Below, piece by piece: positions 1 through 8,450 of a stretch of 29,319 nt of DNA (the stretch's first letter is position 1; each line of letters starts with the position of its first letter). A program made the translations under genes and the position numbers. This DNA is from JBFLYZ01 sp040756415 (GTDB lineage: Bacteria > Bacteroidota > Bacteroidia > JADZBD01). The notes below the pieces were generated by a model. It did no database searches and was not told the origin of the DNA. It saw only the letters and a list, made by a program, of their open reading frames with translations. The stretch covers positions 1-29,319 of the forward strand of contig JBFLYZ010000048.1 in assembly GCA_040756415.1 (NCBI GenBank). Reading direction: 5' to 3'.

Positions 1-432
1 ACCAATCCTAGCTTGCGTAGTGCATTGTTTTCACCTCTTCAGTCTACAGATGAGGCTCTGGGCAGCATGGTTGAAACTGCCGTCTATGCTCAATGGCTGC
101 ATCGTGACTGGTTCACACCTTGGTACGCTAGGTGGAGTGTAGGACAATTTCAAGGAGAAGTGGACATGGTAGGCCTTGATGACAAAAAATTTAAACCTTT
201 ATGGGCGTTAGAAATAAAATGGAGTAATCGTTTTTTCGAAAAACCAGAAGAGCTAAAGAGTTTATTGCAATTCTGTGAAAAAAACAATTTAAAATCTGCG
301 CTAGTAACTACTATAGACAAAGAAGGATCTATCGAGAAGAATGGCATTTTACTTAATTTCATCCCTTCTGCAATGTATAGCTATGTGGTAGGAGTAAAAA
401 CACTTGAGCAGAAAAAAAGTAGGGGCAAATAA
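1..432 (+). CDS. C-terminal fragment of a DUF4143-type ATPase
   Basis: The frame is open at the left edge and reads TNPSLRSALF, so this is the 3' end of a larger gene; the TTG at 13 is not needed as a start. The visible 143 residues resemble the C-terminal domain (DUF4143) of AAA_14-type P-loop ATPases, which is related to PD-(D/E)XK nuclease folds: a G-S-M-V-E-T-A-V-Y segment, then G-E-V-D-M-V, then A-L-E-I-K-W-S, then a strand reading SALVTT. In that family an N-terminal ATPase domain precedes this part, but it lies outside the window. The cellular role of the family is poorly known. It ends in a hairpin-rich region and converges with lysS. Family assignment is fairly secure; function is not. 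Confidence 0.7.
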   Translation, partial: TNPSLRSALFSPLQSTDEALGSMVETAVYAQWLHRDWFTPWYARWSVGQFQGEVDMVGLDDKKFKPLWALEIKWSNRFFEKPEELKSLLQFCEKNNLKSALVTTIDKEGSIEKNGILLNFIPSAMYSYVVGVKTLEQKKSRGK

Positions 433-477
433 ATTATTTCTTTCATACGCTCATGCTCCGACTCATACTTTCTTCGG

Positions 478-767
478 CCTGTTATGGTTTTCAGCAGAGC
501 TCGTAAATGAGGCCTCCTGCTCGCTGGCTTTAGCTTCCGGCCTCATTTACTCGTCCCTAGCTACTTGTCCCCTTTGGAGCTCGCAGATGAGACCTCTGGT
601 CTCATCTATTCGTCCCCCTATTATTGATTTCATAGGAACTCATGAATGCGCCCTGCTTATTCCGCAGGATTATGCTCTGGGCGCATTTACTCGCAACCTA
701 TTATAGTTTTCTGCGGATCTCGTGAATGAGGCTGCTTACACACTAGCTTTCCCTTCGGGCCTCATTT
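478..767. repeat. Array of four tandem imperfect inverted repeats (hairpins) with covarying stems
   Basis: Four hairpins follow one another with arms at 505-514/539-548, 585-594/598-607, 645-653/679-687 and 725-732/759-766, starting 80, 60 and 80 bases apart. The arms are aaatgaggcc/ggcctcattt, agatgagacc/ggtctcatct, aatgcgccc/gggcgcatt and aatgaggc/gcctcatt. Base changes in one arm are matched in the other. Left arms are preceded by related GANCTCRY sequences, and right arms are followed by ACTCG/ATTCG and often by CCTATTAT-like spacers. Unit 3 has an inner stem (652-656 with 664-668). The last right arm lies inside the 3' end of lysS. There are no U-runs, so these are not ordinary terminators. 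Confidence 0.75.
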
Positions 768-2250
768 GTGGGAAAAACAGCACATCCTGTATAGAAGGTG
801 AGTTGGTCATGAGCATACAAAGCCGGTCTATACCTATGCCTATACCCGAGGTAGGCGGCATGCCGTACTCAAGGGCCCGGAGGAAATCATAATCTATGTA
901 CATGGCTTCCTCATCACCCCGTTCCATGAGCCTGGCCTGCTCCTCGAAACGGGCGCGCTGGTCAATGGGGTCGTTCAGCTCGGTATAGGCGTTGGCCACC
1001 TCCTTGCCGTTGATCATCAGCTCAAAACGCTCCACCAGCCCCGGCTTGCTGCGGTGCTTCTTGGTGAGGGGGCTCATCTCTACCGGGTAATCGATAATGA
1101 AGGTAGGCTGTATGAACTTAGCCTCGCACTTCTCGCTGAATATCTCATCGATAAGCTTACCCTTGCCCATGGATTTCTCGGTATGTATGCCCAGCTTTTT
1201 GCAGGTATCGCGCAGGGCGTCCTCGTTCATGCCGCTTACATCTACGCCCGTTTCTTCCTTTATCGCGTCAAATAAAGCAATCCTCCTGAACGGGGCTTTG
1301 AAGTTAATGGTATTATCTCCCACCGTTACGCCCGTAGATCCGTGCAGAGCGATAGCCACCCGCTCCAGCATGCGCTCGGTGAAATCCATCATCCAGAAAT
1401 AATCCTTGTACGCCACGTAAAATTCAAGGATGGTGAACTCGGGATTGTGCGTGCGGTCCATACCCTCGTTGCGGAAATTGCGCGAGAACTCGTACACGAA
1501 ATCGTATCCGCCTACGATCAGGCGCTTGAGGTAAAGCTCGTTGGCTATACGCAGGTAAAACGGCACGTCCAGGGCGTTATGGTGCGTCACAAAAGGCCTG
1601 GCTGCCGCGCCTCCCGGTATGTTCTGCAGCACGGGGGTATCCACCTCCAGGGCCTTGTGCTCGTTCAGAAAGTCGCGCATGGCCTTGATCATGAGCGTGC
1701 GCTTCACAAAGGTATCCTTCACCTGCGGGTTCACCACCAGGTCGGCATAGCGCTGCCGGTAGCGGAACTCGGGATCGGTCACCTCATCGTGCGCCTTGCC
1801 TTCGGCATCCAGCTTCACGATGGGCAGGGGCTTGAGGGTCTTGCAGAGCAGCTTGAGGGAATTGGCGTGTATGGATATCTCGCCCACCTTGGTAGTGAAC
1901 ACAAATCCCCTGATGCCGATAATATCCCCTATATCGAGCAGCTTTTTGAACACCACATCGTACAGGCTCTTGTCCTCGCCCGGGCAGATGTCATCGCGCC
2001 TTACGTAGACCTGTATCCTGCCCGATGAATCCTGAAGAGAAACAAAGCAGGCCTTGCCCATGTCGCGCAGGGTCATGATGCGCCCGGCAATGCTTACATC
2101 CTTAAAATCCCCGCTTTCGGGCTTGTATTTTTCCCTGATCTCTTTAGCGGTGACATTTATTTCAAATAGTTCGGGGGGATAGGGGTCAATCCCCATTTTG
2201 ATAAGCTCATCGAGCTTTTGCCTGCGCTGTATTTCCTGTTCCGAAAGCAT
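736..2250 (-). CDS. lysS: Lysyl-tRNA synthetase, class II
   Basis: This cytoplasmic enzyme charges tRNA-Lys with lysine using ATP. The 504-residue length matches bacterial class II LysRS. The N-terminal half is the OB-fold anticodon-binding domain (about residues 50-160, with VSIAGRIMTLRDMGKACF). The class II core follows: motif 1 near FLNEHKALEVDTPVL, motif 2 with RNFRNEGMDRTHNPEFT, and motif 3 with GIGIGIDRLCML near the C-terminus. ATG at 2250 is the first start and gives the family's usual N-terminus. The gene diverges from pgi/pmi across 241 bases. Its last codons form one arm of the fourth hairpin of the downstream array. Nothing in the protein looks damaged. Confidence 0.98.
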   Translation of the reverse strand: MLSEQEIQRRQKLDELIKMGIDPYPPELFEINVTAKEIREKYKPESGDFKDVSIAGRIMTLRDMGKACFVSLQDSSGRIQVYVRRDDICPGEDKSLYDVVFKKLLDIGDIIGIRGFVFTTKVGEISIHANSLKLLCKTLKPLPIVKLDAEGKAHDEVTDPEFRYRQRYADLVVNPQVKDTFVKRTLMIKAMRDFLNEHKALEVDTPVLQNIPGGAAARPFVTHHNALDVPFYLRIANELYLKRLIVGGYDFVYEFSRNFRNEGMDRTHNPEFTILEFYVAYKDYFWMMDFTERMLERVAIALHGSTGVTVGDNTINFKAPFRRIALFDAIKEETGVDVSGMNEDALRDTCKKLGIHTEKSMGKGKLIDEIFSEKCEAKFIQPTFIIDYPVEMSPLTKKHRSKPGLVERFELMINGKEVANAYTELNDPIDQRARFEEQARLMERGDEEAMYIDYDFLRALEYGMPPTSGIGIGIDRLCMLMTNSPSIQDVLFFPQMRPEGKASV

Positions 2251-2318
2251 GGTTACGAATAAACGGATCTGTTACGAATGTTACGAAAAAACGAATAGGA
2301 TGCGAATATACGAATTAG

Positions 2319-2349
2319 CCGAAGTACGCGCTCTGTGCTCTCAGAGCAA
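2319..2349 (-). promoter_or_regulatory. Possible Bacteroidota-type promoter of lysS
   Basis: On the minus strand a TTG (2349-2347) is followed after 20 bases by TACTTCGG (2326-2319), which resembles the TTG-N19/20-TAnnTTTG sigma-ABfr pattern with one C in the TTTG box. The leader to the lysS ATG would be about 60 bases. A second TATATTCG box lies slightly downstream, so the exact start is uncertain. Confidence 0.3.
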
Positions 2350-2417
2350 TGTGCGGTTAAAACTTTGCACCGCAGAGGGCGCGGATTTTCACAGGTTTTA
2401 TGGTTATACGGCAAGCC

Positions 2418-2448
2418 TTGAAGCTTTCCTCAATTCTTCGTAAATTCG
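2418..2448 (+). promoter_or_regulatory. Possible promoter of the pgi-lipB group
   Basis: TTG at 2418-2420, a 20-base spacer and TAAATTCG at 2441-2448 resemble the Bacteroidota -33/-7 pattern. Transcription would begin roughly 40 bases before the ATG at 2492. Confidence 0.35.
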
Positions 2449-2491
2449 CGTTCCCTTTGCAAAAAACCGAAAAGCGAGGGCGGGTAAACCT

Positions 2492-3472
2492 ATGAGAACC
2501 CTTATTGAAAATTTCCCCAAACAACTGGCCGAGGCCATGCAGATAGGCGCTGCGGCCAAGCTTAGCGCCCACAGCAAAAAGATACGGAACGTATATATAG
2601 CAGGCCTGGGCGGCTCGGGCATAGGCGGCAGCATCGTGAGCGAGCTGGCCTCTGACGAATCCCTGGTGCCCGTTACCGTGGGCAAAGGCTATTTCATACC
2701 CGGGTTCGTGAGCGATGAGACCCTGTTCATCGCGTCCTCCTATTCCGGCAATACCGAAGAGACCCTGGCCTGCCTGGAGCAGGCGATCAGGCGCAAGGCC
2801 AAGATCGTTTGCATCACCTCGGGCGGCAAAGTGGCTGAAATTGCCAAAGAGCATCAGCTCGACCTCATCCTGGTGCCGGGGGGCATGCCCCCGCGCTCCT
2901 GCCTGGGCTATTCGCTTACGCAACTGCTTTTCGTGCTCGAGCACAACAGCATCATACGGGGCGGCTTCAGGGGCCAGCTCGAAAGCGCCATCGAACTGAT
3001 CGGATCGGAAAAGGAGAGCATACTCTCCGAGGCAAAGGAGGTGGCGGCCCGGCTCAAAGGCAAAACGCCTGTGATCTACTGCACCACCAACAACGAAGGC
3101 ATAGCCATACGTTTCCGCCAGCAGCTCAACGAAAACTCCAAGATACTCTGCTGGCACCAGGTGATACCCGAAATGAACCACAACGAGCTGGTGGGCTGGA
3201 CCGAGAAGCACGATGAGCTGCACGTGATCATTTTCCGCGACCGCGATGAGTACGAGCGCAACAATACCCGCATCGAGATCAACAAAAAGGTGATCTCGAA
3301 ATACGCGCCCGTTACCGAGATTTGGTCAAAAGGAAGGTCGGCCATAGAAAAGGCCGTTTACCTCATTCACCTGGGCGACTGGATATCCCTCTTCCTGGCC
3401 GAGGCCAGGGGCGTGGATGCCGTGGAGGTGAACGTGATCAATCACCTGAAATCAGAGCTGGCCAAAACGTGA
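2492..3472 (+). CDS. Bifunctional phosphoglucose/phosphomannose isomerase (SIS family)
   Basis: The protein interconverts glucose-6-phosphate and fructose-6-phosphate, and mannose-6-phosphate and fructose-6-phosphate, linking glycolysis with mannose-sugar synthesis. The 326 residues hold two SIS sugar-phosphate-binding domains. Domain 1 has IAGLGGSGIGGSIVSEL (about 34-50) and SSYSGNTEETL (about 83-93); ITSGGK follows near residue 107. The family signature around PEMNHNELVGW lies near 226, where the active-site His and the Glu of this family are expected. The length fits the archaeal/Bacteroidota PGI/PMI family rather than the longer classical Pgi. Its last four bases overlap the GTG of lipB, so the two are probably translationally coupled. 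Confidence 0.93.
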   Translation: MRTLIENFPKQLAEAMQIGAAAKLSAHSKKIRNVYIAGLGGSGIGGSIVSELASDESLVPVTVGKGYFIPGFVSDETLFIASSYSGNTEETLACLEQAIRRKAKIVCITSGGKVAEIAKEHQLDLILVPGGMPPRSCLGYSLTQLLFVLEHNSIIRGGFRGQLESAIELIGSEKESILSEAKEVAARLKGKTPVIYCTTNNEGIAIRFRQQLNENSKILCWHQVIPEMNHNELVGWTEKHDELHVIIFRDRDEYERNNTRIEINKKVISKYAPVTEIWSKGRSAIEKAVYLIHLGDWISLFLAEARGVDAVEVNVINHLKSELAKT

Positions 3473-4170
3473 ACAAGGTCTTTTTCCGCGATCTGGGACT
3501 GATCGACTATAAGCAAGCCTGGGACAGGCAGGAGGAGCTCTTCCAGGAAGTGACCGCGCAAAAGCTGGAGAAGCGCAATGCTCCCGGCTCCGTGCTCCAG
3601 ACCCCTGGCTACCTCCTGTTCTGCGAACACCCGCACGTGTACACCCTCGGCAAAACGGGCGATGAAAAGCATCTGCTCCTCAGCGAAGCCCAGCTCAGGG
3701 AAAAGCAGGCCGCCTATTACCGCATCAACCGCGGTGGCGATATCACCTACCACGGCCCCGGCCAGATCGTAGGCTATCCCATCCTGGACCTGGATAACTT
3801 CTTTACCGATATTCATAAGTACCTGCGCTACCTGGAAGAAGTGATCATACTGACCCTGAAAGAGTACGGCCTGCAGGGCGAGCGCTATCCGGGTTATACC
3901 GGGGTGTGGCTTGATGCCGCCCGGCCGCAAAAGGCCCGCAAGATCTGCGCCATGGGCGTGCGCACCAGCCGCTGGATCACCATGCACGGCTGGGCCCTGA
4001 ACGTGAACACCGATGTGTCGTATTTCAGCAATATCATTCCCTGCGGCATTAACGACAAGGCCGTTACCTCCATGGAAAAAGAGCTGGGGCATAAGGTAGA
4101 CCCCGAAGCGGTTAAGCTGAAGCTGAAAAAACATTTCTCGGAGCTCTTCGAGTGCGAGCTGCTCTCCTGA
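3469..4170 (+). CDS. lipB: Octanoyl-[acyl-carrier-protein]:protein N-octanoyltransferase
   Basis: LipB moves octanoyl from acyl-carrier protein to a lysine of lipoyl domains (2-oxoacid dehydrogenases, glycine cleavage H protein), the first step of lipoate synthesis. I choose the GTG at 3469, which overlaps the pgi/pmi stop as GTGA and gives VNKVFFRDLGL, a normal LipB start; the upstream part of the open frame is antisense-like and low complexity. The 233 residues include the signature RGGDITYHGPGQIVGYP with its His, the lysine of KICAMGVR, and the catalytic cysteine in NIIPCGIND. It is a typical cytoplasmic LipB with nothing odd apart from the GTG start. Confidence 0.95.
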   Translation: MNKVFFRDLGLIDYKQAWDRQEELFQEVTAQKLEKRNAPGSVLQTPGYLLFCEHPHVYTLGKTGDEKHLLLSEAQLREKQAAYYRINRGGDITYHGPGQIVGYPILDLDNFFTDIHKYLRYLEEVIILTLKEYGLQGERYPGYTGVWLDAARPQKARKICAMGVRTSRWITMHGWALNVNTDVSYFSNIIPCGINDKAVTSMEKELGHKVDPEAVKLKLKKHFSELFECELLS

Positions 4171-4202
4171 ACTTTTCCTCCTTTAATCCGTAAAACGTAT
4201 TT

Positions 4203-5396
4203 ATGAAGCCCCTTTTAAAGTTCCTTAAGTTTCTGGGTAAAGCATTGCTGGTCATCCTGGTAGCGCTCAACCTCTTCATCATCTTTACCGGGCGCTTTTA
4301 CCTTTATAAGGGCGTCTGGAACACCTACCTCAAGGGGCGGAGCGGCCCGGCCATAGACGAATACCAGATCTTTCACAACCGCAAAGTGGAAAGCGGCCAG
4401 CCTCAGGAGTGGCCCGTGGGCAGCGACTACAACCGTAAAAAGATATCGGACGCTCACCGCCAGGACTTCGAGCGGATGAAGACCATCGCCTACCTGGTGA
4501 TCAAGGACGACAGCATACGCTACGAGGAGTACTGGGACGGCTTCAGCGACACCTCGCACACCAATTCGTTCTCGGTGGCCAAGACCATCGTGAGCGTGCT
4601 TACCGGCTGCGCGATAGCCGAAGGAAAAATCAAATCGGTAGACCAGCCCGTAGGCGATTTCCTGCCCGAGTACAGGAGCGCGGAAAGCGCTGGCCTGACC
4701 GTGCGCCACCTGCTCACCATGAGCTCGGCCATCGACTGGGACGAGAATTACGCCAATCCCCTGGCCTACCCGGCCCAGGCCTATTACGGCACCGACCTGA
4801 AAAAGCTGAACGCGAAATACAAGGTAGCCGGCCCCTGCGGGAAGAATTTCGAATACCGCAGCGGCAATACCCAGGTGCTGGGCTTCCTGCTCGAACAGGC
4901 CACGGGCATGAGCCTGAGCCGGTACGCCTCAGAAAAACTGTGGAAGCCGCTGGGAGCCAAACATCCCGCCTACTGGAGCCTGGACCACGAGAACGGGCAT
5001 GAAAAGGCCTACTGCTGCTTCAACTCCAATGTCCGCGACTTCGCGCGCATAGGCCAGCTTTACCTGGATAGCGGGCGCTGGAAAGGAAAACAGATCGTTC
5101 CGGAGGACTATGTATTGGAAAGCATAAAGCCGGCCCCCCTGGTCTGCGATGGCCAGCCAAACAAAAAGTACGGCTATTCCTGGTGGCTGCTGCCGGACTA
5201 TCTGCCGGCCGGCAAAACGGGCAAGGGCTACGATATTTTCTATGCCCGGGGCATCTTGGGCCAGTATGTCATCCAGGTCCCCGATAAGAACATGGTCATT
5301 GTACGCCTGGGAGCCAAGCGCGAGCTGGGCCGCCTGGAGCACCCGCAGGACCTGTTCTGGTATATTGATGCCGCGCTTGAGATGTATTCCGAATAA
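4203..5396 (+). CDS. Membrane-anchored serine hydrolase, beta-lactamase class C fold
   Basis: The 397 residues open with a hydrophobic segment (about 10-30, FLGKALLVILVALNLFIIF), likely an inner-membrane anchor or uncleaved signal. The rest is a penicillin-binding-protein/class C beta-lactamase domain: the nucleophile motif S-x-x-K appears as SFSVAKT, the tyrosine motif as EYRSGNTQ, and a KTG-like element as GKTGKG before the GILGQY strand. Such proteins act in the periplasm as esterases, D-amino-acid peptidases or carboxypeptidases, and the substrate cannot be told from sequence. It begins 32 bases after lipB and may be co-transcribed. No transcription terminator of clear form is seen in the 279 bases that follow. 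Confidence 0.88.
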   Translation: MKPLLKFLKFLGKALLVILVALNLFIIFTGRFYLYKGVWNTYLKGRSGPAIDEYQIFHNRKVESGQPQEWPVGSDYNRKKISDAHRQDFERMKTIAYLVIKDDSIRYEEYWDGFSDTSHTNSFSVAKTIVSVLTGCAIAEGKIKSVDQPVGDFLPEYRSAESAGLTVRHLLTMSSAIDWDENYANPLAYPAQAYYGTDLKKLNAKYKVAGPCGKNFEYRSGNTQVLGFLLEQATGMSLSRYASEKLWKPLGAKHPAYWSLDHENGHEKAYCCFNSNVRDFARIGQLYLDSGRWKGKQIVPEDYVLESIKPAPLVCDGQPNKKYGYSWWLLPDYLPAGKTGKGYDIFYARGILGQYVIQVPDKNMVIVRLGAKRELGRLEHPQDLFWYIDAALEMYSE

Positions 5397-5675
5397 GGCC
5401 GCAATTTCGTATTAACGCAGCTTTTCCGGCCTAAGTCCTTGATTCCTATAGACTGTTGCCTGTTGATAAAATCCCGCCCTAACGGTTCCCTAACGGATCG
5501 TGAGAAAGGGCCTTTTTAACCGCTTTTGGCTGTTTTTGCTTGCCTCTGACTATCACGCGCAAGAAGCGCCCGCTGGAAAGAAATTGAGGGGGTTTGCGTG
5601 GCTTTATAGGGCTTAGTATTTCAGGTGAAGATATGCTTTGTTTTTTCTCCTGGTAAAGCCACAAATATTTTTAAT

Positions 5676-6020
5676 CTATGTGGCGTTCTTCGATTTGTTT
5701 TTCAGAAAAACGGTGAGTTCCTTAAATGCCTCAACTTCCGCTTTTAAACGTTCAACCTCCTTATAGGCATCGGTGTAATAACGAAAAAAATCAAACTCCA
5801 GCACCTCAGATACTTTTTTTAACAGATCGGTATCTATGGATTGCATCCCAAAAATATTATACACGTGCTGGCGGGTTTTTCCAACCCTTTTTGCAAATTC
5901 AGTAAGATGCATTCCTTTTTGTATAAATATTTCTTCTATTTTTTTACCAATATGAAGTTTAGCCTTAATAGCTTTAAAGCTGCCCTTATTGCTTTCTTTA
6001 CCCTTGCTTTTCTTGCTCAT
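5676..6020 (-). CDS. XRE-family helix-turn-helix regulator
   Basis: The 114-residue protein has a Lys-rich N-terminus, a HTH_3 domain at about residues 25-75 (IGKKIEEIFIQKGMHLTEFA followed by KRVGKTRQHVYNIFG), and a C-terminal coiled-coil helix with EVERLKAEVEAFKEL that probably dimerises it. Related proteins repress mobile-element or accessory genes. It lies 21 bases downstream of the propeller-like surface protein on the same strand, so it is probably read from that gene's promoter. Its target is not known. It marks one edge of the AT-rich block. Confidence 0.85.
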   Translation of the reverse strand: MSKKSKGKESNKGSFKAIKAKLHIGKKIEEIFIQKGMHLTEFAKRVGKTRQHVYNIFGMQSIDTDLLKKVSEVLEFDFFRYYTDAYKEVERLKAEVEAFKELTVFLKNKSKNAT

Positions 6021-6041
6021 AATTCAGAAATTCTTATCCGA

Positions 6042-7322
6042 TTATCGAATGACAATTTTTTGGGTAAAAACTTCATTTTCATTTCTCAAGATAAGATGAT
6101 ATAAACCCTTAGCTTTATTAGAAAGATCAAGTTTGGTTTGGGGTTGCTCGATTTTCTTAGCGTAGACCAATTCACCCAGGGAGTTGTATATTTCTAATTC
6201 TCCGTTTTCTGCTTCGATTGTGAAAATTCCAAATGAAGGGTTAGGAAAAATATTGCTTTGTAATACGGTGGGATCATCTATTCCCATCGGCTCTACCCAC
6301 CTTGCAAGAAAATTTATTGCCTGTCCTCCAGCTAAAGTGAAATCGCCTCCTACTAAAAGCTCAGAGTTTATTTCGGCAAGAGTTAAAACCGGATTATTCG
6401 TGCCGCTACCCATAGCTGACCAAGAATTACCGTTCCAATTTGCGATGTTGCTTGCTATCGTAGCACCCATTTTGGTAAATGAACCGCCTACAAATAGTTT
6501 CCCGTTATATTCTTCCATATCATAGATGCCATAAAAAAATGGAGAGTTAATCGCTGTGATACCGCCCCCAACACTTTGCCAGGCCAATCCATTATATTTA
6601 ACTATACCCCTTGTTCCGGGAATACCATCGAATGCGGGAAAGGTACCACCTACATAGACTTCATTATTATAAACTGCAATGCTCTTGCCGCCCTGATTGG
6701 CAAGTTGGTAGGTAAAAGTTCCATCATATCGTATTATACAGGTGTTTGTACAGATGTATAAATCCGAACCCAAAACCTCAAGGTCATTTACAGCACCATT
6801 GATTGCAATGGCCGGATAAATCCATTGCGTACCATTCCATTTGGCAAGATAATAAATGGTTTGCCCATTTACTTTTGTAAAATCTCCACCTATAAATAAT
6901 TGCCCGTTGAATACAGCCATTGCACGCACAGTGTTATTTACGCCCCCGGAAAGGGAAAGCCATTGAGAACCGTTCCACCGTGCTACATTATTAGCTGGTA
7001 CTCCACCAGCCAAATTAAATTTTCCCCCGACATACCATTCATTATTGTACACAGCGGAAGCCATGATCCCATAGTTTGAGCCTACGTTAATTCCCGAACC
7101 TACGGAATCGTAGTCATTCTGGAACCATTTACCGGCATGATGAACGCCCAAGCCTCTCAGCGTATCAAAGCACCCACCGAAATAGATCGTTGCGTTTTGC
7201 TGGTCTTCTGCAATAGTCCAAACATTGCTTGTGAACTCGTTCCCGACACCTAATGGCGACCAGATTTGCGCTCTTATTAAAGCAGCTATAAAGAACTGTG
7301 CGAGAATTAATTTGGTTTTCAT
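6042..7322 (-). CDS. Secreted propeller-like repeat protein with type A T9SS sorting domain
   Basis: A signal peptide (MKTKLILAQFFIAALIRAQ) leads into about seven repeats of 40-50 residues with the pattern V-Y-N-N-x-x-Y-V-G-G-x-F ... N-x-A-x-W-N-G-x-x-W, which suggests a beta-propeller (kelch- or delta-60-like). The last 75 residues or so form a T9SS type A sorting domain: SNIFPNPSFGIF, LEIYNSLGELV, KGLYHLILRNENE and the closing QKIVIR. The protein is therefore expected to cross the outer membrane through T9SS and be attached to or released from the surface. No enzymatic motif is visible. It reads into the XRE gene behind it. Confidence 0.88.
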   Translation of the reverse strand: MKTKLILAQFFIAALIRAQIWSPLGVGNEFTSNVWTIAEDQQNATIYFGGCFDTLRGLGVHHAGKWFQNDYDSVGSGINVGSNYGIMASAVYNNEWYVGGKFNLAGGVPANNVARWNGSQWLSLSGGVNNTVRAMAVFNGQLFIGGDFTKVNGQTIYYLAKWNGTQWIYPAIAINGAVNDLEVLGSDLYICTNTCIIRYDGTFTYQLANQGGKSIAVYNNEVYVGGTFPAFDGIPGTRGIVKYNGLAWQSVGGGITAINSPFFYGIYDMEEYNGKLFVGGSFTKMGATIASNIANWNGNSWSAMGSGTNNPVLTLAEINSELLVGGDFTLAGGQAINFLARWVEPMGIDDPTVLQSNIFPNPSFGIFTIEAENGELEIYNSLGELVYAKKIEQPQTKLDLSNKAKGLYHLILRNENEVFTQKIVIR

Positions 7323-7371
7323 ATTACTAAATTAAGCCACGCGCGCACGCTGAAGAAATCTTTTTCTTCAT

Positions 7372-7401
7372 TCAATATACATATCCCATCAATTTGTCCA
7401 A
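7372..7401 (-). promoter_or_regulatory. Promoter of the propeller-like protein and XRE pair
   Basis: On the minus strand TTG (7401-7399), a 19-base spacer and TATATTGA (7379-7372) resemble TTG-N19-TAnnTTTG. The leader to the ATG at 7322 would be about 43 bases. Confidence 0.4.
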
Positions 7402-7453
7402 CCAGCGCAATAGCTGATTTTGAGGATTTTATATCCAGCAATTTTATACATTT

Positions 7454-8434
7454 CTAACGAATTATTGTTACATCACCTTTAAGAAGATAATCTATTCCAT
7501 TATAACTTCCCTTCAGGTAAAAGAAGAATGCTGTGCCATTCATTCTCTGTCCCTTGAAGTTTCCATCCCAACCTTGAGCAAGATCATTAGTTTTAAAAAC
7601 AAGTTCGCCAATTCTGTCATATACGGCAAATTCAAAATTTTCAAGCTGCACATCACTTCGGGCATATAATATATCATTCTGCCCATCTCCATTTGGAGAA
7701 AAGGCACTCGGAACAAAAATAGTTGCTCCTGTCGGCTGAGGGAGAGGTATAGTATCAGAGCATAGATAAACTGAAACATCATCAATATAATAATATGCAG
7801 TGCCACATAATGACCAATCCAGGCATGTAGTATCGGTATTGTTATCGTCTCTAAAATTTCCTATGGTTATAAACCTTTCTCCACCACTTGCTGTAAAATA
7901 CCCAGAAACTTTAACCCAACTTATTTTATTATTTAAGCTATTTGACACGATGTTTTCAACTTGAGGCACAAATGGCAAATTAGTGGTGTTGTTTATATAG
8001 AAGCTGTCTGAAAAATAAGCACCTATGGTATTGCTACTCGTATTAAAGCTATCTGCAAGAGAAACATAAAACTCAACACAATACTTCTCACCTTGCATTA
8101 ATGAATCTGACAATTTACCAGATATATACTCTCTATGATTGGATAAGTTGACTACATAAGTTATTACACCTCCATAAGCAGTTCCGGTTCTGGCGGGTTG
8201 AAAGCCCAACGAATTTTGTGGTACTGAAATCGAGGAATTATTTGTACATGAATTAAAATAGTCGGAGGAGGCAGGGGTTGGTTTAAACCAATATCTTGCA
8301 TAAACAACCTGATCTAATCCATAGGGACAAGCAACAGTATCCTCTAAGCTTGGATTTAAGACAAGATTTGTTTGGCTCTTACCATTCAGGTAAAAGAATA
8401 GCAGCAACCCCAACACTACAAACCCGCTCCGCAT
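7454..8434 (-). CDS. Secreted protein with CHU_C gliding-motility-type C-terminal (type B T9SS) domain
   Basis: The signal peptide is MRSGFVVLGLLLFFYLNGKSQ. Residues about 22-225 form a beta-rich domain with NLVLNPSLEDT, SGKLSDSLMQGEKYCVEF and YYIDDVSVYLC, reminiscent of carbohydrate-binding-like jelly rolls seen before CHU_C tails. The C-terminal 90 residues are a CHU_C/type B sorting domain: FVPSAFSPNGDGQND, FAVYDRIGELVF, WDGNFKGQ, GTAFFFYLKG and a final GDVTIIR. Surface attachment through T9SS is expected. It starts 16 bases after the stop of the 1250-residue protein, so the two are probably one operon. No catalytic motif is recognised. Confidence 0.88.
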   Translation of the reverse strand: MRSGFVVLGLLLFFYLNGKSQTNLVLNPSLEDTVACPYGLDQVVYARYWFKPTPASSDYFNSCTNNSSISVPQNSLGFQPARTGTAYGGVITYVVNLSNHREYISGKLSDSLMQGEKYCVEFYVSLADSFNTSSNTIGAYFSDSFYINNTTNLPFVPQVENIVSNSLNNKISWVKVSGYFTASGGERFITIGNFRDDNNTDTTCLDWSLCGTAYYYIDDVSVYLCSDTIPLPQPTGATIFVPSAFSPNGDGQNDILYARSDVQLENFEFAVYDRIGELVFKTNDLAQGWDGNFKGQRMNGTAFFFYLKGSYNGIDYLLKGDVTIIR

Positions 8435-8450
8435 TTTACTTTTTAAACTC

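Noticed and set aside
404..706. Open frame of 100 codons across the hairpin array
   Set aside because: The frame is produced by the repeated hairpin sequence; composition is low-complexity Ser/Leu and no start context is present.
478..767. The hairpin array as a CRISPR
   Set aside because: Repeats are inverted and vary in sequence, spacers are not uniform, and no cas genes are present.
1342..2028. Long plus-strand frame inside lysS
   Set aside because: It is antisense to conserved LysRS motifs, is rich in His, Leu and Val as expected of a shadow, and has no independent context.
5479..5664. A 61-codon minus-strand frame between the serine hydrolase and the XRE gene
   Set aside because: It begins at an isolated ATG, is Lys/Pro/Ser-rich and shows no family or neighbour support. 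I see nothing else of note in 5397-5675.
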